A DNA stretch of 64,000 nt, taken from the NCBI GenBank assembly GCA_963825255.1, contig CAWGSF010000003.1, positions 186,001 through 250,000 on the forward strand. The letters are read 5' to 3'. Below, in pieces: positions 8,050 to 18,323 of the stretch. Below the pieces are notes generated by a model. That model was not told where the DNA came from. It ran no database searches and was given only the letters and a program-made list of their open reading frames with translations. This stretch comes from JAIBJN01 sp963825255 (lineage in GTDB: Bacteria; Actinomycetota; Thermoleophilia; Gaiellales; Gaiellaceae). Position 1 is the first letter of the stretch. Each line of letters begins with the position of its first letter. The translations under genes were made by a program, and so were the position numbers.

Positions 8050-8912
8050 CCGACAAGCTCGCGCTCACGGCGCTCGGGGAGATGGCCCGCAGCGGCGAGA
8101 AGATCGTCATGGTCACGGCCTACGACCACCCGAGCGGCCGGCTGGCGGACGCGGCCGGCGTCGACGTGGTCCTCGTCGGCGACTCCGCCGCGATGACCGT
8201 CCTCGGCCACGACTCGACCGTCCCGGTGACCGTGGATGAGATGCTCATGCTCGCCGGCGCCGTCACGCGTGGCGTGACCCGGGCCCTCGTCGTCGCCGAC
8301 ATGCCGTTCGGCTCGTTCCAGGTCTCGGACGAGGAGGCGGTCCGGAACGCGATCCGGTTCGTGAAGGAGGGGGGCGCGGACGCCGTCAAGATCGAGGGAG
8401 CCGGCCCGACGCTCTCGCGGGTGCTCGCCCTCGTCGGCGCCGGGATCCCGGTCATGGGCCACCTCGGCCTCACCCCGCAGTCGGCGACGATGCTCGGCGG
8501 GTTTCGCGCCCAGGGGAGGACAGCGGCGAAGGCCCGGCGCCTGCTCGAGGACGCGGTCGCGCTCGAGCAGGCGGGGTGCTTCGCCCTCGTGCTCGAGGCC
8601 GTCCCCGCCGCCGTCGCCGCGCGAATCAGCGACGAGCTCTCGATTCCGACGATCGGGATCGGCTCGGGCCCCGACTGCGACGGCCAGGTGCTCGTCCTCC
8701 ACGACCTGCTCGGGCTCTACGACGGTCGCACGCCGCGCTTCGCGAAGCGCTACGCGGAGATCGGCACCGAGATCCGGGCCGCCGTCGAGCGCTACGCCGC
8801 CGACGTCCGCTCGGGCGCCTTCCCGGCCGAGGAGCACACGTACGCGATGCCCGAGGACGAGCTGTCCGGGTTCCTCAGGAGCTCGCCAGCGGTATCAGGA
8901 AGGGGAACGTGA
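8046..8912 (+). CDS. panB: 3-methyl-2-oxobutanoate hydroxymethyltransferase PanB
   Basis: Makes ketopantoate from alpha-ketoisovalerate and 5,10-methylene-THF, the first committed pantothenate step. The TIM-barrel signature is intact in 288 residues: VTAYDHPSGRLAD, VGDSAAMTVLGH (metal-binding Asp), VADMPFGSF, AVKIEGAG, PVMGHLGLTPQS and the catalytic-site segment VLEAVP followed by TIGIGSGPDCDGQVLV. Last gene of the operon. Its final 38 bases overlap the 3' end of the convergent Yip1-like gene. Confidence 0.97.
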   Translation: MTDKLALTALGEMARSGEKIVMVTAYDHPSGRLADAAGVDVVLVGDSAAMTVLGHDSTVPVTVDEMLMLAGAVTRGVTRALVVADMPFGSFQVSDEEAVRNAIRFVKEGGADAVKIEGAGPTLSRVLALVGAGIPVMGHLGLTPQSATMLGGFRAQGRTAAKARRLLEDAVALEQAGCFALVLEAVPAAVAARISDELSIPTIGIGSGPDCDGQVLVLHDLLGLYDGRTPRFAKRYAEIGTEIRAAVERYAADVRSGAFPAEEHTYAMPEDELSGFLRSSPAVSGRGT

Positions 8913-9543
8913 GCACGAGGACGGCGAGCACGGCCAGGGCGAGCGAGATGGCCGCCCGCGTCAGGCGCCAGCGCTCGACCACCGAGATCCCGTAGAGGAG
9001 CAGCCCGAGGGCCCAGAGGGCGAAGGCGGCCAACGCCAGCTCGAACACGAGGTCTCCGGCGCCGGTGTCCGATCCGCCGGTGCGGAACGAGTCGAGGCCG
9101 TAGACGGCGAGGCGCACGGGCCAGACGAGGACGAGCCCGAGCACGAGCGGCAGGGCGGAGAACGCGAGCACGTGCCGCGCCCGCCGGTAGCTGCCGCGCG
9201 AGCCGGCGCCTCGCATCCCGACGTAGAGGGCGGCACCGCCGATCCAGTAGGTGGCGATGCCGTAGATCGCCCCCGAGAGGAACAGGAGCACGGCGAGGAC
9301 GGCCGCGCTGTCGTCCACGAGGTCCTCGTCGAGCAGCCGCCCCGAGCCGGACGCCATGAGGACCCCGGCGATCCCGGCGAGCAGGATGATCGCGAGCACG
9401 GGCTCCTCGCGCGCCTCCAGGTCTTGCCGCGACTCGTCGCGAAGGGCCGCGAAGACGGGTCGCGGGGACTGGAAGATCGCGAGCGCGCGAAGCCACCACT
9501 GCTTCTGTGCGCTCACCTGCGCGGTCGGTGCCTCGGCGTTCAT
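8875..9543 (-). CDS. Yip1-family integral membrane protein
   Basis: 222-residue membrane protein with about five hydrophobic segments (roughly 48-65, 85-110, 130-150, 165-190, 195-218) after a charged N-terminus containing ALAIFQSPRPVFAALRDE, the typical start of bacterial Yip1-domain proteins. No catalytic motif; function unknown. It converges on panB with a 38-base overlap of coding ends, so the two transcripts would be antisense at their 3' ends. Confidence 0.7.
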   Translation of the reverse strand: MNAEAPTAQVSAQKQWWLRALAIFQSPRPVFAALRDESRQDLEAREEPVLAIILLAGIAGVLMASGSGRLLDEDLVDDSAAVLAVLLFLSGAIYGIATYWIGGAALYVGMRGAGSRGSYRRARHVLAFSALPLVLGLVLVWPVRLAVYGLDSFRTGGSDTGAGDLVFELALAAFALWALGLLLYGISVVERWRLTRAAISLALAVLAVLVLTFPFLIPLASS

Positions 9544-9572
9544 CGCGCTCTCAGGCTAACCGGCTGGAGTGG

Positions 9573-9839
9573 CTAGAGACTGCCGCCGGTCCCGGAGCCG
9601 CCTGAGGCGACGCCGATCAGGAAGAAGGTGAAGATGAGCGCCTGGACGGCGAGGAAGGCGAGCGAGACCCAGGCCCAGGTCTTGAGCTGGCCGCGCTTCC
9701 GCGGGCTCTGCTCCCCGCTCATGAACATGAGCGCGGCGATCAGCGAGATGACCGGGAAGGTCGCGACCGCGGCGCCGAGAAGGGCGGGTCCCGGGTATCC
9801 CTCCTCCGCGGCCGGGGTGGCCGTCGGGCTCGTGGTCAT
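9573..9839 (-). CDS. Small two-helix membrane protein, unknown function
   Basis: 88 residues: a short Thr/Pro/Ala N-terminus, two hydrophobic helices (about 20-40 and 55-75) and a basic loop between them (SPRKRGQLK), ending in a Gly/Ser tail. I do not recognise the family. A TATCCT box lies 6 bases before the ATG, consistent with a leaderless transcript and supporting this start. Confidence 0.6.
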   Translation of the reverse strand: MTTSPTATPAAEEGYPGPALLGAAVATFPVISLIAALMFMSGEQSPRKRGQLKTWAWVSLAFLAVQALIFTFFLIGVASGGSGTGGSL

Positions 9840-9880
9840 GCGACGAGGATACGCCTCTTCCCACGCAGAAACCGAAGCGA

Positions 9881-11050
9881 TCAGGAGGCACGTGCCCGCT
9901 TGCGGAGCGCCAGCCCGGCGAGCGGGAAGATCAGGACCGAGGCCATGCCGGCTCCGACGAGGGCCGCCGCCACCTTCGGCGAGAGCTCTCCCTTGTCCAC
10001 CGCCAGCTCGGTCACGGCCACGACCAGCGGGAGCGCGGTCGCCGAGAAGAGCGCGAGCGGAGGAATCCCAGTCCTGCCGACGTCGCGGACGGCCAACAGG
10101 GCCGGTGTTCCGCGGACGACGAGGAAGAGGCCGAGGAAGAGCGGCACGAGCGCCAGCGTCGACCAGTCCGAGAGAAGAGCGTCGAGATCGAACGTGATGC
10201 CGCTCGTGATGAAGAAGATGGGGACGAAGAGCCCGTACCCGATGCCCTCGAGGCTCACCCGCACGGGATCGGACTGGCCCCTGGGCAGGACGAGGCCGAC
10301 GACGAGGCCGGCCACGAACGCGCCGAGGGCGATGTCCAGCCCGAACTCCTCAGCGAGGAACACGAGCACGAGCAACGTGACGATGGCCAGGCGGACGCCG
10401 AGCTTGCCGCTCGCGTGCATCGTGCGGTGGATCACCCGCTGGACCCTGGCCGGATGGACGTGGAGCGCGATCGCGGCGGCGCCGAGCGCGAGCGCGAAGA
10501 AGATCGCGACGAGCACGAACGCCGCGACCGTGCCGTGCTCCGCGGTGAGGAACACCGAGATGAGGACGATCGGCCCGAACTCGCCGGCCGAGCCGATGGC
10601 GAGGATGATCGTCCCGAAGGTGCCCCTGAGCTCGCCGGCATCGCGCAGGATGGGCACGAGCGTGCCGAGCGCGGTCGTGCAGAGCGCGATGGCGAGCGGC
10701 ACCGCGTCGTCGACGAGGCCGCTCTCGACGACGACGAGCGCCGCGGCCGCCGCGAGCAGAACGGAGATGGCCCAACCGACGACCGCCAGGCGCAGGGGAT
10801 GGCCGCGGATGACGTCGAGGTCGAGCTCGAGCCCGGCGAGGAAGAAGAGGAGGGCGAGCCCGACACCCGAGAGGAACTCGAGGTACGGGTCCTCCTTCGC
10901 GAGCCCGAGGACGTCGGGCCCGATGATGATCCCGAGGCCGATCTCGGCCACGACGAGCGGCGCGCGAACCGTCCGCGGAAGGTCCACGAGGATCGGCGCG
11001 AGCACGGCCACGACCCCCACGACGACGAGCGAGCCGAGGTCCGGTTCCAC
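9881..11050 (-). CDS. CPA2-type cation/proton antiporter (Kef/NapA-like membrane domain)
   Basis: 389-residue transporter domain with about 12 membrane segments and no C-terminal RCK/TrkA-N domain, so it resembles membrane-only CPA2 antiporters. The FLAGLELDLD motif in helix 3-4 (about 70-80) and the paired features GSAGEFGPIVL and FVAGLVVGLVLPRG are typical for Na+ or K+/H+ exchange. The ion cannot be named from sequence. Start is GTG with a TAGGCT box 8 bases upstream. It stands alone between a small membrane protein and uvrA. Confidence 0.85.
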   Translation of the reverse strand: MEPDLGSLVVVGVVAVLAPILVDLPRTVRAPLVVAEIGLGIIIGPDVLGLAKEDPYLEFLSGVGLALLFFLAGLELDLDVIRGHPLRLAVVGWAISVLLAAAAALVVVESGLVDDAVPLAIALCTTALGTLVPILRDAGELRGTFGTIILAIGSAGEFGPIVLISVFLTAEHGTVAAFVLVAIFFALALGAAAIALHVHPARVQRVIHRTMHASGKLGVRLAIVTLLVLVFLAEEFGLDIALGAFVAGLVVGLVLPRGQSDPVRVSLEGIGYGLFVPIFFITSGITFDLDALLSDWSTLALVPLFLGLFLVVRGTPALLAVRDVGRTGIPPLALFSATALPLVVAVTELAVDKGELSPKVAAALVGAGMASVLIFPLAGLALRKRARAS

Positions 11051-11098
11051 GGGCCGGAAGCCTACTGCCCGGCCGCGGAGACCCGATACCGCAGTCGG

Positions 11099-13936
<2,838 letters not shown>

Positions 13937-13942
13937 GAGGTG

Positions 13943-13976
13943 AGTCTAGCCTCGCGCCCGGATAGAACAGACGTTC
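13943..13976 (-). promoter_or_regulatory. uvrA promoter with Cheo-type LexA (SOS) box
   Basis: GAACAGACGTTC at 13965-13976 fits the Gram-positive/actinobacterial LexA consensus (GAAC-N4-GTTC; RNRY in the middle). On the minus strand it overlaps the -35 position, 17 bases ahead of the -10 box TAGACT (13943-13948), which lies 6 bases before the GTG start of uvrA. LexA bound here would block RNA polymerase. Confidence 0.75.
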
Positions 13977-13988
13977 GTGTACGACGCC

Positions 13989-15446
13989 TCAGGCATCACC
14001 CGGTTGCAGGTCGGCGGCGCCCGTGCGCGCCGCCGTCTCGAAGGCCCGGGCCAACCCGCCCAGCTCCTCGCCGATCCGCCTGGGCGCAGGGTCGTCGACG
14101 GGCGGGAAGAGCGCGCGCGCGCGCTCCAGAAGCGGCCGCAGCGGCAGAGCGGGCTCGCGGTCGGTGGCCCAGAGCGCCTGGCTCGAGCTGGCGACCAGGA
14201 GCGCGAGGGCCGCGTCGAGACACTCGGCGACGAAGCGCTCCTTGCGGTAGGCCAGGAACGTCGGCGCGGCCACGTCGTTCTGGGCATCGCCGAACCCGGC
14301 CGGCAGCAGGGTCGCGGACGCGGCGGCCCGGGCGTCCTCGAGGAAGCTTCCCGCCGTCCAGCCGAGCAGGTTCGTCTTGCCGCCTCCCCCGCCCGGCCGC
14401 TCCAGCAGGGGCGGGAGCTCGCTCGTCGCGCCGACGTGCATGGCGGTGACGTGGCGCTCGGCGAGGAAGATCAGATCGGCCCACGCGGCGGACACTGCGC
14501 TCATGGCCGACGGAGCGACGGCGTTGTGGTAGCCGCCGGTCGAGATCGTGCGACCGAGCGGGTGCCGCTCGTCGGGTGGTAGGTACACGGGGTTGTCGGT
14601 GACCGAGCGCAGCGAGACCGCCGCCGCATGCTCGATCGCCGCGACGGCGCGGTGCGCCTGCCCGAGTACGCGCGGGAGGATCCGGTAGCTGACGGGCGCC
14701 TGGTGGCCGAGGCGGTCGGTCTCCAGGGCTCCCTCGAGCCCGGTGCGCAACCCACGTAGGGCCGCGGTCTCGTGCTCGTCCCCCCACAGCGCCTCCAGCG
14801 CCTCATCGTAGGCGTCGAGCGGCGCCCGGAACGCCTCTACCGAGAGCGCGAAGACGCGCTCGGCGGCGCGCAGCCGATTGCGCGCTGCCAGCGCAACATC
14901 CGCGGCGAGCGCAGCCGCACAGGGCGAGCCGTTGACGAGCGCCATCGTCTCCCCCTCCTCGAAATCGCCTTCGATCGTGGTCATGAGCGGCGCGAGCGTC
15001 AGGATCTCGCCGGCGGCGACCTGCCCGCCGAGCGGAAGCGCCGGGAGGGGGCCGTCAAGCAGGGCCGCGATCCGCTCGGCGATCACCGGCCGGGTCTTCG
15101 CGTTGCCGTCGACGAAGTTCGCGAGGCGGGCGAACACGATCCCCCGCGCGACGTGCTCCTCCAGCGTGCCGCCGCCGAAGGCCGGGCTCCAGCTCCCGCG
15201 GAGCGTGCTTGCGTAACCGCGCTGCTCGTCAGGGGCGACGGCGTGCCCCACCTCGATGCCGGGGCGGGTCGTCGTCCCGTAGATGAACGCCGTCCGGTCA
15301 GAGTCGAGCAGCGCCATGAAGGAGGCGCGCGTCGCGGCCATCCGCTCGACCGCCCGCGGCCCGATTCGCACGCCCTCGCCGCCGAAGGCGACACGCCGGT
15401 AGTTCTCGAGGGTGAAGTCCTCGCGGGTGTCGACGACGACCGTCAT
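13989..15446 (-). CDS. Aromatic amino acid lyase (HAL/PAL) homologue lacking the MIO serine
   Basis: 485-residue member of the histidine/phenylalanine ammonia-lyase superfamily: YGTTTRPG (counterpart of YGVNTGFG), ALVNGSP (ALINGTQ), TDNPVY, GGYHN and QNDVA. The Ala-Ser-Gly tripeptide that cyclises to the MIO electrophile is replaced: the aligned stretch reads GGQVAAGEILTLAPL, with Ala-Ala-Gly and no serine (codons GCC GCC GGC near 15010). The loop after it is also shortened. It therefore probably cannot act as a classical ammonia lyase; another elimination reaction or a non-catalytic role is possible. No hut genes are nearby. TATGAT lies 8 bases before the ATG. Confidence 0.8.
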   Translation of the reverse strand: MTVVVDTREDFTLENYRRVAFGGEGVRIGPRAVERMAATRASFMALLDSDRTAFIYGTTTRPGIEVGHAVAPDEQRGYASTLRGSWSPAFGGGTLEEHVARGIVFARLANFVDGNAKTRPVIAERIAALLDGPLPALPLGGQVAAGEILTLAPLMTTIEGDFEEGETMALVNGSPCAAALAADVALAARNRLRAAERVFALSVEAFRAPLDAYDEALEALWGDEHETAALRGLRTGLEGALETDRLGHQAPVSYRILPRVLGQAHRAVAAIEHAAAVSLRSVTDNPVYLPPDERHPLGRTISTGGYHNAVAPSAMSAVSAAWADLIFLAERHVTAMHVGATSELPPLLERPGGGGGKTNLLGWTAGSFLEDARAAASATLLPAGFGDAQNDVAAPTFLAYRKERFVAECLDAALALLVASSSQALWATDREPALPLRPLLERARALFPPVDDPAPRRIGEELGGLARAFETAARTGAADLQPGDA

Positions 15447-15454
15447 CCACGCCG

Positions 15455-15460
15455 ATCATA
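15455..15460 (-). promoter_or_regulatory. Candidate -10 box TATGAT for the lyase homologue
   Basis: TATGAT on the minus strand, 8 bases before the ATG at 15446; leaderless transcript expected. No clear -35. Confidence 0.5.
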
Positions 15461-15483
15461 GGCCGCCCGAACGCGCGGGCCGT

Positions 15484-15942
15484 CTAGGAGCCGACGAGCT
15501 TGCGGAGACGCCGCGCGTCCGGGACGTACGGCACCTCGAGGTCGCCGGCGACGAGCGTCCCGTAGCCGAGGATGCGGCCGAGAATGCCCTGCTCGAGCTC
15601 GAGGGCCGGCGCGTGGGCCAACGCGACCGACGCGGAACGCCGCCGCGCGACCCCGTAGACGACGGTCAGCCGATCGGAGGTGAGGAGCAGCCGCGTCCGG
15701 TCCCAGCGCAGGACGGCGCGGAACGCGAGGAGCGCGGCCACGACGAGCAGCGCGGCACCGATCACGCCGGCGACCCAGTACGCCTGGCCGACGACGACGA
15801 GGACGGCACCGGCCGCCGTGAGGACGAGCGGTCGCAGCAGCGGCCGGACGAGGGCCGCGCCGTGCGGCCGCGCGTCGAGGCGGAGCTCTCCGGCCGGCTC
15901 GGGGACGGCGGTCACGCAGCCCGGTTCGGCGGAGGACCGCAC
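15484..15942 (-). CDS. PH-domain (bPH/YdbS-type) membrane protein
   Basis: 152 residues with two adjacent membrane helices (about 40-75) followed by a bacterial PH-like domain: RTRLLLTSDRLTVVYGV, then HAPALELEQGILGRILGYGTLVAG, a pattern typical of DUF304/bPH2 proteins. A GTG at codon 10 (VTAVPEPAG) is an alternative start. Function of such proteins is unknown. It lies 19 bases after the YibE/F gene on the same strand. Confidence 0.72.
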   Translation of the reverse strand: MRSSAEPGCVTAVPEPAGELRLDARPHGAALVRPLLRPLVLTAAGAVLVVVGQAYWVAGVIGAALLVVAALLAFRAVLRWDRTRLLLTSDRLTVVYGVARRRSASVALAHAPALELEQGILGRILGYGTLVAGDLEVPYVPDARRLRKLVGS

Positions 15943-15961
15943 GATCCTCCCGGCGCTCCGC

Positions 15962-17146
15962 TCAGTGAGCGTGGCCGGCGTCGGTGAGCGCCACGGGCTC
16001 CATCCTGCTTGCCAGCAGCGCCGCGAGCGCCGTCGTGATGGGAACCGCTGCGATCAGGCCGATCGAGCCGACGAGCGTAGCGACCACGGCCTCGGCGACC
16101 GCCTCGAAGTTGATCGCCTCCGCGAAGGAGGTGTCGGCGAGGCTGAAGATCAGGAGCACGGGGAGCGAGGCGCCTGCGTACGCCAGGACGAGCGTGTTCA
16201 CCGTCGCGGCGATGTGGTCGTGGCCCACCGTCACGGCCGACCGAAAGAGACTGCCGAAACCCATGCTCGGATTCGCTCGCCTCAGCGCCATCACGGTGGA
16301 GGACTGGGACACGGTCAGGTCGTCGAGGACGCCGAGGGCGGCGATCACCATTCCCGCGAGGAGGAGACCCTGAAGCGAGAGCTCGGCCTGCGACGCGCGC
16401 AGGTACACGGCTTCTTCCGACGACACTCCGCTCAGATGCGCCCAGTCGATGAAGAAGTGTCCGAGCACGAGCGTGATGGTGAGACTCGCGGCTGTTCCCA
16501 GGCTGGCGGCGATGGTCTTCGGGCCCGTTCCGTGAGCCAGCGGTAGCGTGATGAGCATGATCGCCAGCGCTCCCACGAAAGCGACCGCGGTCGGCGAGTG
16601 GCCGTGGAGGATGGCGGGGACGATGAAGAAGACGATGACGGCGAGGCTGCCTGCCAGGCCGACCAGCGCTCGAAAGCCCTGCCACCTGCCGGTGAGCAGG
16701 ACGAGCGCGACGAACATCGCCACGAGGCCCAGCATGGGAGCACGGCGCTCGAAGTCGGAGAAGGAGTACGGCTCGACCGGGATTCCGGCGTTGACCGCGT
16801 CCGGTGGCACCTCGGGCACCTCGTTCTTGAAGACGCGGATGGTGTCGCCGACGTCGAACTCCCCCTCGGCAGCGGCGAACGTGAAGGTGACCTCGTCCCC
16901 CTCGTCTGGACCGCTCCGAAGCTCGGCGGTGACCTTGAGGCAATCGTCCCGCCCGGCTCCCAGCCCGCAGGGCGTGGCGCGGACCCCCACGATCTCGGCC
17001 CGCTCGGTGTGCGGAGCGGCACCGAGCTCGGGAGGTCTCGGGATCGCGCGATCCTCCGGCCAGAGCAGGATCACTCCGGCGATCGTTCCCGCGACCAGCA
17101 GGAGGACGAGCGTGGCAAGCACACGCGCGACCGGCGAGGACCTCAC
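15962..17146 (-). CDS. YibE/F-family integral membrane protein
   Basis: 394 residues: an N-terminal helix (about 8-29), an extracytoplasmic beta-rich domain (about 45-130) and then about seven membrane segments. The family features are the GDxI-R-F segment ahead of the membrane part, GLAGSLAVIVFF, GVLDDLTVSQSS and the MGFGSLFRSAVTVGHDHIAATVNTLVLAY region. YibE/F proteins are conserved but unassigned; a transport role has been suggested. The start is GTG. A following PH-domain gene may be co-transcribed. Confidence 0.82.
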   Translation of the reverse strand: MRSSPVARVLATLVLLLVAGTIAGVILLWPEDRAIPRPPELGAAPHTERAEIVGVRATPCGLGAGRDDCLKVTAELRSGPDEGDEVTFTFAAAEGEFDVGDTIRVFKNEVPEVPPDAVNAGIPVEPYSFSDFERRAPMLGLVAMFVALVLLTGRWQGFRALVGLAGSLAVIVFFIVPAILHGHSPTAVAFVGALAIMLITLPLAHGTGPKTIAASLGTAASLTITLVLGHFFIDWAHLSGVSSEEAVYLRASQAELSLQGLLLAGMVIAALGVLDDLTVSQSSTVMALRRANPSMGFGSLFRSAVTVGHDHIAATVNTLVLAYAGASLPVLLIFSLADTSFAEAINFEAVAEAVVATLVGSIGLIAAVPITTALAALLASRMEPVALTDAGHAH

Positions 17147-17209
17147 TGGGCCGAAGTGTGAAGACGCGGCCGGAGGGAGCCCTGCCGGGAATCCCGACGC
17201 GAGCCCGGG

Positions 17210-17449
17210 CTACGCGCGGCGCCAGCGGCCGAAGATGAGGCCGCCGAGGGTGAAGCCGAGTCCGAAGGTGCCGACTGCGAACGCGCCGACCGCGAGGCTC
17301 TTGCGCCACGCGGACAGCCGCTGCCAGCGTCCGAGGACTTCCTGCTCCTCGGGGGAGAGCGGCTCGCCGCGCCGCTTCTTCCGCTCCGCAGCGCCGGCCC
17401 GGAGGCCCAGATACATGTCGTCGAAGATCTCCGCAGGGTCGTCGACCAT
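17210..17449 (-). CDS. Small single-pass membrane protein, unknown function
   Basis: 79 residues: an acidic N-terminus (VDDPAEIFDDMYLG), a charged middle (RKKRRGEPLSPEEQEVLGRWQRL) and one hydrophobic helix near 55-72 ending in RWRRA. No family recognised. The ATG at 17449 is chosen over the longer frame because it begins 6 bases after a TATAGT box shared with the divergent metallophosphoesterase gene. Confidence 0.6.
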   Translation of the reverse strand: MVDDPAEIFDDMYLGLRAGAAERKKRRGEPLSPEEQEVLGRWQRLSAWRKSLAVGAFAVGTFGLGFTLGGLIFGRWRRA

Positions 17450-17455
17450 GCTCTC

Positions 17456-17463
17456 ACTATAGT
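17456..17463. promoter_or_regulatory. Palindromic ACTATAGT: shared divergent -10 box
   Basis: ACTATAGT reads the same on both strands. It gives TATAGT 6 bases before the ATG of the small protein (minus) and 11 bases before the ATG of the metallophosphoesterase (plus) in a 25-base intergenic gap. No -35 boxes are evident. Confidence 0.5.
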
Positions 17464-17474
17464 CTGCCCGCCCG

Positions 17475-18323
17475 ATGCCACCCCTTCGCGTGCTGCACGT
17501 GTCCGACCTGCACGCGGGCACGCGGGAGGAGCCTGAGGTGGAGGCCGATCTTCGCGCGCTCGTCGACGAGACGGAGCCCGAGCTCGTCGTCGCCACCGGC
17601 GACCTGACCCACCGGAACCGGCCCCCCGAGCAGGCGCGCGCGGCGGCGCTCCTGCGCTCGCTCGAGCGGCCGCTCCTCGTCGTCCCCGGAAATCACGACA
17701 TCCCTCCCTGGTCGCCGTGGCGCTTCACGCGCACGTTCGACGCGTTCCGGCGCGAGTGGCCGGAGCTCGAGCCCGTCTACCGCTCCGAGCGGGTCGTCGT
17801 CTGCGGGCTCAACTCCGTCCGGCCGTGGAAGCACCAGGGCGGCGCCCTCAGCCGCTCGCAGCTCGAGCGCGCCGCGCGGGTCCTCGCCGACGCGCCTTCC
17901 GGCGCGCTTCGCGTCGTCGCGCTCCACCACCACCTCCTCGGCGCGCCCTGGCGCAGCGTCAAGCGCACGATCGCGAACCGCTCGACCGTGCTGGGAGCCC
18001 TCGTCGACGCGGGCGCCGAGCTCATCGTGTCCGGGCACGTCCACCAGAGCGCCGTCGGCGAGCGCCGGGAGTTCGAGGTCGTCGAGGGCCCGGTCGCCGG
18101 GACGACCGTCGTGACCGCGCCCGGTCTCGGCCAGCCGCGTCCGCGCCGGCGCGGCGAGGCGCGCGGGCTTCACCTCTTCGAGGCCGAGGAGCGCTCCCTC
18201 CAGGTGCTCACGTTCGCGTGGATCGACCACCGCTGGGCGCAGATCGCCGACCGCACGGTTCCCGCGCGGAACCGAGCCGCTCAGCACGATCGGCTGAGCG
18301 GCTCGGCGCGCGAAGCGCGCTAG
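17475..18323 (+). CDS. Calcineurin-like metallophosphoesterase
   Basis: 282-residue phosphoesterase with the complete metal-binding set: D-x-H in HVSDLHAG (about 8-15), GD in ATGDLTHRN, GNHD in VVPGNHDIP, HH in ALHHHLLG and GHVH in VSGHVHQS. This resembles cyclic-nucleotide or Icc-like phosphodiesterases, but the substrate is not predictable. Cytoplasmic; no signal peptide. It converges with the EEP-family gene, sharing 4 bases at the stop codons. Confidence 0.88.
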   Translation: MPPLRVLHVSDLHAGTREEPEVEADLRALVDETEPELVVATGDLTHRNRPPEQARAAALLRSLERPLLVVPGNHDIPPWSPWRFTRTFDAFRREWPELEPVYRSERVVVCGLNSVRPWKHQGGALSRSQLERAARVLADAPSGALRVVALHHHLLGAPWRSVKRTIANRSTVLGALVDAGAELIVSGHVHQSAVGERREFEVVEGPVAGTTVVTAPGLGQPRPRRRGEARGLHLFEAEERSLQVLTFAWIDHRWAQIADRTVPARNRAAQHDRLSGSAREAR

